40,414 nt of DNA from contig JALEGB010000049.1 in NCBI GenBank assembly GCA_022760355.1, positions 1 through 40,414 on the forward strand, given 5' to 3'. The notes beneath the pieces are model-generated. The model searched no databases and was not told the DNA's origin. It saw only the letters and a program-made list of their open reading frames with translations. The translations under genes and the position numbers were made by a program. Source of the DNA: Neomegalonema sp. (lineage in GTDB: Bacteria; Pseudomonadota; Alphaproteobacteria; Rhodobacterales; Rhodobacteraceae). Positions 34,918-40,414 of this stretch are shown piece after piece. Position 1 is the first letter of the stretch. Every line of letters starts with the position of its first letter.

Positions 34918-35705
34918 TGCGCGCCGCGGTAGGGATTGCGGCGATCGCAGCGCTGGTCATTGGCGTCGCAACCGCTTGGGCGACCTCCGGGCCGCTGGAT
35001 GAGGAGCCGGTTGTTGCGGCGGCTCAGAAAGAAGTGGCGATCACAGCCACCTTCGCGGGCGATGAGCTGTTCGTTTATGGCGCAGTTTCGCGCAGCCGCC
35101 GATTACAGAAATCGGACGGGCCGCTGGACGTGGTGATTGTGGTGGAGGGGCCAGCCGCGCCCATTATCGTGCGGAAAAAGAAATGGATCGCGGGTCTATG
35201 GATCAACGCGGCGGCGTTCTTCATCGCCGAGGCGCCGAGCTATTACGCCGTCGCCAGCACACGCCCCTTGCTCGATATCCTGGATAAGGATGGCTATCGC
35301 CGGGTCAGCCTGGATGGCGCCGTGATCATGGCGGGCACGCCATTTTCGGCTGAGGAGCCGCTGGAGTTTCGACAGGCCGCAATTCGGCTGCGTCGACGTG
35401 CTGGTTTCTACGTGACAAAGCCGAGCGGCGTTGCTCTGGCGAAGAGCACGCTGTACCAGGCGCGCTTTTCGCTGCCCGCGAATATCATCGAAGGCGCCTA
35501 TGCGGTGACGGTGTATCTTGTGCGCAATAAGCGGATCGTGGGCGAGCAGGACTTTGTTATCCCGGTTCGGCGCAAAGGGCTGGAGCAGTTTCTGTACCGC
35601 GCAGCGATGGAGCGGCCGACCCTGTACGGGCTCGGCACTTTGGCGACGGCATTGATCGCCGGCTATCTCGCCTCTGAAATATTCCGGCGATTGCGCCGCG
35701 GGTAA
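34917..35705 (+). CDS. TIGR02186-family membrane-anchored periplasmic protein
   Basis: The 262-residue protein has an N-terminal signal or anchor (1-24), an extracytoplasmic beta-rich domain and a C-terminal membrane helix (about 240-258, TLYGLGTLATALIAGYLASEI). The conserved features FAGDELFVYGAVSR, LDVVIVVEGPAAPIIVRKK and GLWINAAAFFIAEAPSYYAVAS fit TIGR02186. It overlaps the TauE stop by one base and is thus strongly coupled. Its function is not known; an accessory or binding role for the permease is the natural guess. Confidence 0.88.
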   Translation: MRAAVGIAAIAALVIGVATAWATSGPLDEEPVVAAAQKEVAITATFAGDELFVYGAVSRSRRLQKSDGPLDVVIVVEGPAAPIIVRKKKWIAGLWINAAAFFIAEAPSYYAVASTRPLLDILDKDGYRRVSLDGAVIMAGTPFSAEEPLEFRQAAIRLRRRAGFYVTKPSGVALAKSTLYQARFSLPANIIEGAYAVTVYLVRNKRIVGEQDFVIPVRRKGLEQFLYRAAMERPTLYGLGTLATALIAGYLASEIFRRLRRG

Positions 35706-35725
35706 TCCTGTTCCCGGATCAGGAT
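35705..35725. terminator. Hairpin in the 13-bp convergent gap
   Basis: ATCCTG (35705-35710) and CAGGAT (35720-35725) form a 6-bp stem spanning the gap between TIGR02186 and the peptidase gene. It overlaps both stop codons and may serve both directions. Confidence 0.45.
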
Positions 35726-36372
35726 GCGGACGGTGTCTTGGCGGTGGCGAGGCCTGGCTTCGGCGCGCCGCCGTCAATCTCAACCCATTTGCGCGGATCT
35801 TTCGTTGACTGGCGGATCACCCACTCATAGCCGGTTTCGCGCCAATCCAGGATTTCGTCGCGCAAATTATCCAGGACCAGCTCGCCGCGCGAGGTGCGGA
35901 CGATCAGAACCGCGTGATACCCTTCAGTGGGGCTGCGGACGACGCCAATCAGAACCGCTTCCGGCGGCCATCCCGCCTCGATCAGCTTGGCGCGCTTATA
36001 GAGAACGTAATCTTCGCAATCGGCCACATATTGCGGCACGGTCCAGAAGTCGGACACGCCATAAACATCCGCGTCGGTGATTGGCTTAAACAGGTTGTTG
36101 GCGTCGCCATTGAAGGCGTGCAACTGCTCAAAGGCCGATTTTGACAAGACGGCGATTGCGCCAGGGCGCGCGACCGGCGGCGCGGCGCAGTGCGCCGGTG
36201 AGCGGCGGCAGAAGGCGTGATGGGCAGGCGGCCCCTCATGCGGACGGCCTTCGCGCATCTCCGCTGCGGCTTTAACGGAAGAAGGGGCGCTGACAGTGCG
36301 CGCCGGAGCTTGCGTCGCAAAGCAGAGCGTCAATGCGCTAACAATGGACAATCCCAGAATGCGGAGCGCCAT
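35719..36372 (-). CDS. Exported transglutaminase-like cysteine peptidase (BTLCP)
   Basis: The 217-residue protein has a signal peptide (1-23 to about ATQAPA). The bacterial transglutaminase-like cysteine proteinase domain follows, with catalytic Cys119 (DCEDYVLYK), His153 (GYHAVLIV) and Asp168 (LVLDNL). This family (LapG-related) usually acts in the periplasm on adhesins or envelope proteins. The LapG-specific partner genes lapD/lapA are not in the window. ATG 36372, with a GAAGGGAAC site, was preferred over 36387. It is divergent from metZ. Confidence 0.88.
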   Translation of the reverse strand: MALRILGLSIVSALTLCFATQAPARTVSAPSSVKAAAEMREGRPHEGPPAHHAFCRRSPAHCAAPPVARPGAIAVLSKSAFEQLHAFNGDANNLFKPITDADVYGVSDFWTVPQYVADCEDYVLYKRAKLIEAGWPPEAVLIGVVRSPTEGYHAVLIVRTSRGELVLDNLRDEILDWRETGYEWVIRQSTKDPRKWVEIDGGAPKPGLATAKTPSAS

Positions 36373-36439
36373 AATGTTCCCTTCCAAGCCGAAATCTTTC
36401 CGCCAGAAAGCGCAAACCGCGTGCCATTAACCGATGTTC

Positions 36440-36484
36440 TTCATACTTTTGTTGGATTGACCAACGTAGCGTCGCCTCCTACGA
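36440..36484 (+). promoter_or_regulatory. Two adjacent small hairpins in the metZ leader
   Basis: GTTGG-ATTGA-CCAAC and, partly sharing its last bases, CGTAG...CTACG form two 5-bp stems about 50 to 85 bp before the metZ start. They could be mutually exclusive structures in the leader. I could not match them to a known SAM or SAH riboswitch. Confidence 0.3.
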
Positions 36485-36526
36485 GTGCGGCCTGATTTCA
36501 GTTCCGCGAGCGGGAAGGGCGGTTGT

Positions 36527-37774
36527 ATGGCCGGCGAAGAGACAAAAAAGAACGCGTCGCAGAGCGCTGGTTCGGTGTCGGGTGGACGGCCGCAAACACG
36601 CCTGGTGCATGCCGGTTCCCGGCGCAGCCAGTATGGCGAGACCTCTGAGGCGATGTTTCTGACGCAGGGCTTTCTCTATGACAGCCCGGAGCAGGCCGAA
36701 GCCCGTTTCAAAAATGAGGGGCCGGCGGACAGCTTTATTTACGCCCGCTATGGGAACCCGACTGTTGCGATGTTTCAGGATCGGCTCGCGGCCTATGAAG
36801 GCGCCGAGGCCTGTTTCGCGACAGCATCGGGCATGGCGGCGATGCATGCATCCATGTTCGCGCTGCTCAAGGCGGGGGACCATGTCGTCGCGTCGCGGGC
36901 TCTGTTTGGCTCCTGCCTATATATCATCGAGCAGCTGCTGCCGCGCTTTGGCGTGGAGTCGACCCTGGTGGATGGGGTTGACCTGAACGCATGGGAAAAT
37001 GCGGTGCGGCCGGAGACGAAGCTGTTCTTTTTGGAGTCTCCTTCCAATCCGACCCTGGAAATCATCGACATCGCCGCGGTCGCGGCCGTCGCGCACCGGG
37101 CGGGGGCGCAGCTCGTCGTGGACAATGTCTTCGCAACGCCGGTGTTCCAGAGGCCGATCGCGCTTGGCGCCGATATCGTCATGTATTCGGCGACGAAGCA
37201 TATTGACGGGCAGGGCCGTGTGCTGGGCGGGGCCCTGCTGGGGCAGGCTGAGCTGATCGATGAGAAGGTTGAGACCTACGTAAAACATACCGGCGGCGCA
37301 ATGAACCCGTTCACCGCCTGGGTGATGCTGAAAGGGATGGAGACGCTGGAGCTGCGGGTAAAGGCGCAGGCGGAAACAGCGCTGAAGCTGGCCGAGGCGG
37401 CCGCGGCCCACAGCGCCGTTATCCGCGCGATCCATCCGTTCTTGCCCAGCCATCCGCAATATGAGCTGGCGACGCGGCAGATGTCCGGCGGCGGCACTGT
37501 GCTCTCCGTAGACCTGAAGGGGGGCAAAGCGGCGGCCTTTGCGTTCTTGAACGCGTTCGACTTGATTGGGATTTCGAACAATCTGGGCGACGCGAAGTCT
37601 CTGGCCACCCATCCGGCGACAACGACTCACAAGAACCTGACCGAAGAGATGCGCGATGTCCTGGGCATTTCCGACGGGCTGGTCCGGATTTCGGTCGGCT
37701 TGGAAGCGCCGGAGGATCTGATCGAAGATCTTCAACGCGCGCTGGACGCGGCGAACCGCGTCGCAGCGGCTTAG
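36527..37774 (+). CDS. metZ: O-succinylhomoserine sulfhydrylase
   Basis: MetZ uses sulfide and O-succinylhomoserine to make homocysteine directly, bypassing cystathionine, in the methionine pathway. The 415-residue PLP enzyme of the Cys/Met-metabolism family has the YSATKHIDGQGR motif (PLP Lys224), RYGNPTVAMFQDRLAAYEG and SPSNPTLEIIDI. GQGRVLGG is the subgroup clue for MetZ over MetB/MetC. The ATG at 36527 with GGAAGGG upstream was chosen over ATG 36485. Its stop codon TAG is the first three bases of the mini-element at 37772-37875. Confidence 0.93.
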   Translation: MAGEETKKNASQSAGSVSGGRPQTRLVHAGSRRSQYGETSEAMFLTQGFLYDSPEQAEARFKNEGPADSFIYARYGNPTVAMFQDRLAAYEGAEACFATASGMAAMHASMFALLKAGDHVVASRALFGSCLYIIEQLLPRFGVESTLVDGVDLNAWENAVRPETKLFFLESPSNPTLEIIDIAAVAAVAHRAGAQLVVDNVFATPVFQRPIALGADIVMYSATKHIDGQGRVLGGALLGQAELIDEKVETYVKHTGGAMNPFTAWVMLKGMETLELRVKAQAETALKLAEAAAAHSAVIRAIHPFLPSHPQYELATRQMSGGGTVLSVDLKGGKAAAFAFLNAFDLIGISNNLGDAKSLATHPATTTHKNLTEEMRDVLGISDGLVRISVGLEAPEDLIEDLQRALDAANRVAAA

Positions 37775-37875
37775 AGCGACTTGAAGTTAGATGGCCCCAT
37801 CTAACGGCTCGAAAATCGCGACCAAACAGAGCCTGAGAGCTTGTTGATGGTTCCAAGAAACATCAACAAGCTCTA
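37772..37875. mobile_element. 104-bp mini-element with terminal inverted repeats between metZ and nusB
   Basis: The ends match as inverted repeats at 10 of 13 positions: TAGAGCGACTTGA at the left, and TAGAGCTTGTTGA as the reverse complement of the right end. The first three bases are the metZ stop and the last three (reverse strand) are the nusB stop, so it fills the whole convergent gap. Inside are a perfect 9-bp hairpin with a 2-nt loop (37786-37805) and a 14-bp hairpin at the right (37836-37874). No protein is encoded. It looks like a MITE or REP-type element; mobility is inferred only. Confidence 0.6.
37836..37874. terminator. 14-bp hairpin shared by metZ and nusB ends
   Basis: Perfect arms 37836-37849 and 37861-37874 flank an 11-nt loop. 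The right arm reaches into the nusB stop codon (37873-37875). It may stop transcription from both sides; there is no strong T-tract on either strand. Confidence 0.6.
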
Positions 37876-38394
37876 GGTTTCCGCTTCGCCGAAGGCGTCT
37901 GGTCGGGCTTTCCGCGCCATGTGGTCAAGCACCGCGTTGGCGAAGCGCCATTCTTGGCCCTCCGGGAAAAACGCCTTGGCGACGTCGACATACTCGCTGA
38001 TCGCCACCTTGGGCGGCATCTGCTCCAGCGCCACGAACTCGCAGCCGCCGGCGCGGAAAATCGCCCGCAGGGTGGGGTCGACATTGCCGAGCGGCCATTT
38101 CGCCACGAGCGCCGCGTCAATCAGCTGGTCGATCTCAATCTGACGGGCGACTGCGCCCTCGAGCACCAATTTGAAGTGCTTCTCATCCGCATCGCGATAT
38201 TGAGCGCCCTCAATTTCAGCGCCGAGGCGATGGGCGACGAACTCTTCCAGCACGCCTTTCCAGGGCGCTCCGGTGATTTCCATTTGATAAAGGGCCTGAA
38301 CCGCGGCGAGGCGCGCCGCCGAACGGGCGAGCCGCTTCGTTGCGCGCGGGTCTTCCGCCGGCGCCGCTGCGTTTTGATCGCTATTGGTGGTCAT
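37873..38394 (-). CDS. nusB: Transcription antitermination protein NusB
   Basis: The 173-residue NusB joins NusE (S10) on boxA RNA for rRNA antitermination. The all-helical family pattern is present: RSAARLAAVQALYQMEITG, IDQLIDAAL, WPLGNVDPTLRAIFRAGGCEF, PPKVAISEYVDVAKAFF and FANAVLDHMAR. I picked ATG 38394, which overlaps the ribH stop by four bases (ATGA), over ATG 38469. The ribH-nusB pair is a conserved alphaproteobacterial arrangement. A short N-terminal extension rich in Ala/Asp is normal in this group. Confidence 0.96.
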   Translation of the reverse strand: MTTNSDQNAAAPAEDPRATKRLARSAARLAAVQALYQMEITGAPWKGVLEEFVAHRLGAEIEGAQYRDADEKHFKLVLEGAVARQIEIDQLIDAALVAKWPLGNVDPTLRAIFRAGGCEFVALEQMPPKVAISEYVDVAKAFFPEGQEWRFANAVLDHMARKARPDAFGEAET

Positions 38395-38903
38395 GCGAGC
38401 AGGATATGTTCGTCTTGCGGGCGCCAATCGCCGCCAAAACGGCGAATCGCCGCGATGAGATGCAGACAAGCGAGCGCCGCTTCGCCGCCCTTATCCAGCT
38501 GCGCGGGGTCGGCGCGCACTTCGGCCTGCTCTCGGTTTTCAACCGTGAGAACGCCATTCCCGATCGCCAGCCCGCGATCCACGCCGAGCCGCATCAGCCC
38601 CGCAGCGCTTTCATTCGACACGATCTCATAATGGGTGGTCTCGCCGCGAATAACGCAGCCCAGTGCGATATAACCGTCAAATCGGCTGGTGTCGCTCGCC
38701 AGGCGGATCATCGTTGGCAACTCCAGCGCCCCTGGCGCATCAAGCCGCTCAATATGCGCGCCAGCCTCGCGAAGCTTAGCGCTGGCGCCCGAGGCCAGGC
38801 CTTCGACGATCGCGCGGTGATAGGGGGCCGCTACGATCAACACGCGTGGCGATGGATCGAGCTTGGGAAGCGGCAATGTCGTGTGATCAGGCTCGACGCT
38901 CAT
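38391..38903 (-). CDS. ribH: 6,7-dimethyl-8-ribityllumazine synthase
   Basis: RibH condenses 5-amino-6-ribitylaminouracil with dihydroxybutanone phosphate to give lumazine, the penultimate step of riboflavin synthesis; it forms hollow capsids or pentamers. The 170-residue protein shows the family pattern ALGCVIRGETTHYEIVSNES and GVLTVENREQAEVRA with the usual binding residues. An AAAGGAGC site lies before the ATG at 38903. It overlaps nusB by 4 bp. The riboflavin synthase gene lies 97 bp upstream on the same strand. Confidence 0.97.
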   Translation of the reverse strand: MSVEPDHTTLPLPKLDPSPRVLIVAAPYHRAIVEGLASGASAKLREAGAHIERLDAPGALELPTMIRLASDTSRFDGYIALGCVIRGETTHYEIVSNESAAGLMRLGVDRGLAIGNGVLTVENREQAEVRADPAQLDKGGEAALACLHLIAAIRRFGGDWRPQDEHILLA

Positions 38904-39000
38904 CGGCGGCGCTCCTTTCGGCTAAAACCGAGCATTCATTCATCCGTGGTCAATCAAGCGGCGTCGCCGCTATGTTGAGGCGCGTCAGCCGCGAGATCGA

Positions 39001-39609
39001 TCAAGCGGCGACATTCATCCGCTGCACGTAGCGCGCCAGCATGTCGATTTCCAGGTTAACGCGCGCGCCTTCACACAGCCGCCCCAGGGTCGTGGCTGAT
39101 TGTGTATGCGGAATAACATTGACGCCAAACCGACAGGCTTCGGGCGTGTCCTCGACGCTGTTCACCGTCATCGAGCATCCGTCAATCGCGATTGAGCCCT
39201 TCGTCGCGATAAAAGGGGCGAGAGCGCGCGGCGCGTCGATAAACACGCGCAGGCTCTCCCCCTCAGGCTGAAGAACCGCAACGGCGCCAACACGATCGAC
39301 ATGGCCGGAAACGATATGACCGCCGAGCTCGTCGCCAATACGCAGACTGCGTTCGAGATTGAGTTTTGTTCCGGCTTTCCACTCGCCAAGGGTGGTTTTA
39401 GACAGCGTCTCAGCGGAGATTTCGGCGTCGAAAGACCCGCTCTCAACATCCTTAGACGTCACCGTCAGGCAAACGCCGGAGCAGGCGATGGAAGCCCCGA
39501 TATCGACGTTAGAAAGGTCATAGCCACAGGCGATGCGTGCGCGCAGGCCCGTCTCAAGCGGCTCGACGGCGCGGATTTCGCCGATATCCGTAACGATCCC
39601 TGTGAACAT
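39001..39609 (-). CDS. ribE: Riboflavin synthase alpha chain
   Basis: The enzyme dismutates two lumazines to riboflavin and the pyrimidine that returns to RibH. The 202-residue trimeric protein has two lumazine-binding repeats: MFTGIVTDIGEI at the start, then VCLTVTSKDV, GGHIVSGHVDRVG, and the second repeat with SIAIDGCSMTVN and VNLEIDMLARYVQR. ATG 39609 (AGGGACG site) matches the conserved MFTGI; an upstream frame to 39672 was rejected. No ribD precedes it and no ribBA lies between it and ribH, unlike in many relatives. Confidence 0.96.
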   Translation of the reverse strand: MFTGIVTDIGEIRAVEPLETGLRARIACGYDLSNVDIGASIACSGVCLTVTSKDVESGSFDAEISAETLSKTTLGEWKAGTKLNLERSLRIGDELGGHIVSGHVDRVGAVAVLQPEGESLRVFIDAPRALAPFIATKGSIAIDGCSMTVNSVEDTPEACRFGVNVIPHTQSATTLGRLCEGARVNLEIDMLARYVQRMNVAA

Positions 39610-39874
39610 CTCGCGTCCCTGTGATCTCACTTTATTTCCTGTGATAGCGTCGCGGGCGAGGAGCGATGTCAAGCAAATGCCGCCCGTCCGTGAATGGCCG
39701 CCGGTTGTAGAACAAGGTTAAAGACCCGCCGGCCCGCCAAAAGCAAGTGGTTCAGCGCGCAAAGAAACAATGCGCAAATTGCACAGCTGCGCCTGCTGAC
39801 GCCGCGGCTGGTCGCCCTAAGTGACGGTTTGCCGCCGATTGCGAATGTGCGCGCGGCGTTGAAAAAGGGGCCGG

Positions 39875-40261
39875 ATGATGCGCTCAACCACGGCGTTTTT
39901 TCGCCTGCTGCTGGTTACATCGATCGTTTGCGATCTCGCCGCCTGGACTTGGCGCGACATTGCTTTGACGCGGGCGTTGGATCCGGATCGGGTCAAAGGC
40001 GACGCTGAACTGATGATCACCGCGCTGTTGTTCGTTGTTTTCGCGGTCCCCCTTTGGCGGCTCTGGCGATGGTCGGGGCCCTTCATGGCCGCGCTGACAG
40101 TGCTTGCGATCGTGGGGCGATTAGCGCAGCCGATGAATGTCTACGGCACCAATGATGGGATCATGCTGCTGGAAATCATCGCCGCCACCTGCTGGGGGGC
40201 GATGATCGCGATCGTGTATTCCGCCGAAGGCCGCCGCCTGTTCACCCGGCGGCTGATTTAG
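39875..40261 (+). CDS. Small hypothetical membrane protein
   Basis: The 128-residue protein has four hydrophobic segments (about 8-26, 46-64, 70-85 and 98-114) and a short basic C-terminus. There are no recognised motifs. A purine-rich AAAAAGGGG site lies shortly before two consecutive ATGs (39875, 39878), either of which could be used. It is divergent from ribE across 265 bp. Codon use fits the background. It is a likely real but unassigned inner-membrane protein. Confidence 0.65.
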   Translation: MMRSTTAFFRLLLVTSIVCDLAAWTWRDIALTRALDPDRVKGDAELMITALLFVVFAVPLWRLWRWSGPFMAALTVLAIVGRLAQPMNVYGTNDGIMLLEIIAATCWGAMIAIVYSAEGRRLFTRRLI

Positions 40262-40313
40262 CACGGAACCGTAGGCCGGCGGCGTCGGCCCCCGAACTCA
40301 TCTAATTTCAAAT

Positions 40314-40355
40314 CGCACCCCTAGGGTCGAAACCCCTTCATCAGGCGTCGTCAGC
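40314..40355 (-). repeat. Dispersed 42-bp intergenic repeat, copy B
   Basis: This is the reverse complement of copy A at 63-104 (36 of 42 identical; identical 19-bp core at 40322-40340). It lies 53 bp after the last gene. The central GGGT/ACCC hairpin is fully conserved, while differences fall in the flanks. Confidence 0.75.
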
Positions 40356-40414
40356 GCTTCCTAGCCCGTTCTCGGCTGCGCACCGGGCGCGGAGCGGGCT
40401 GATTGCCCGGTCAA

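Noticed and set aside
36388-36526. SAM-II-type riboswitch upstream of metZ
   Set aside because: A CTGATTT-like piece is present, but the second half of the consensus and the pseudoknot pairing could not be found.
39610-39874. FMN riboswitch upstream of ribE
   Set aside because: The conserved FMN-aptamer segments were not seen in the 265-bp region.

Overview
The window is a gene-dense, GC-rich stretch of an alphaproteobacterial chromosome. This is inferred from gene content and order: a SUV3-like helicase followed by an S4 protein, a seven-iron ferredoxin and CarD; the pairs dapD-dapE, ribH-nusB and cobS/cobT; a bacterial transglutaminase-like cysteine peptidase; a TauE/TIGR02186 pair; and O-succinylhomoserine sulfhydrylase. 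A Hyphomonadales/Parvularculales-type organism is plausible, but the order is a guess. No tRNA, rRNA, CRISPR array, transposase or integrase gene was seen.

Layout. 1-8.5 kb: argG (-) and gpt (+) diverge. A ceramidase-like and a CPBP-like membrane protein follow on the minus strand. Then come an exported protein resembling a GH75 chitosanase with altered catalytic positions, an XRE regulator, a hisN-type phosphatase, an SCP2/alpha-beta hydrolase pair and an exported TPR protein. 8.7-13.7 kb: helicase, S4 protein (coupled by a GTGA overlap), fdxA and carD, closed by a clear terminator. 13.7-19 kb: cobS and cobT diverge, followed by a giant F-type pentapeptide-repeat membrane protein and a PHB-depolymerase-like esterase. 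19-20 kb: an AT-rich patch carrying a METTL27-like methyltransferase. 20-26 kb: YeaQ/YmgE-type protein, sirtuin, lepA, an exported PRC-barrel protein, mepA and an ATGA-coupled phytase-like esterase. 26-30 kb: LOG protein, dapD-dapE and a DUF2270 protein. 30-33 kb: a COG0523 zinc-type GTPase with a Zur-box-like palindrome and an ATGA-coupled small protein, then an AT-rich orphan exported gene with its own promoter and operator-like dyad. 33-40 kb: rluE-like gene, TauE/SafE with TIGR02186, a transglutaminase-like peptidase, metZ, nusB-ribH, ribE and a small membrane protein.

Most of the window is core metabolism (arginine, histidine, lysine/peptidoglycan, methionine, riboflavin, B12, purine salvage) and translation or transcription support. 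The unusual material is in the intergenic DNA and the orphan or variant proteins. A ~42-bp dispersed repeat occurs near both ends in opposite orientation. A ~104-bp mini-element with terminal inverted repeats supplies the stop codons of both metZ and nusB. A 53-bp REP-like inverted repeat lies between the LOG gene and dapD. There are two AT-rich islands, and nested dyads sit upstream of hisN and of the orphan gene. I did not find a clear multi-gene defence or mobile system. The best candidates for something undescribed are the metZ-nusB mini-element, the GH75-like pseudoenzyme, the pentapeptide membrane protein, and the zinc-GTPase/orphan-gene locus.
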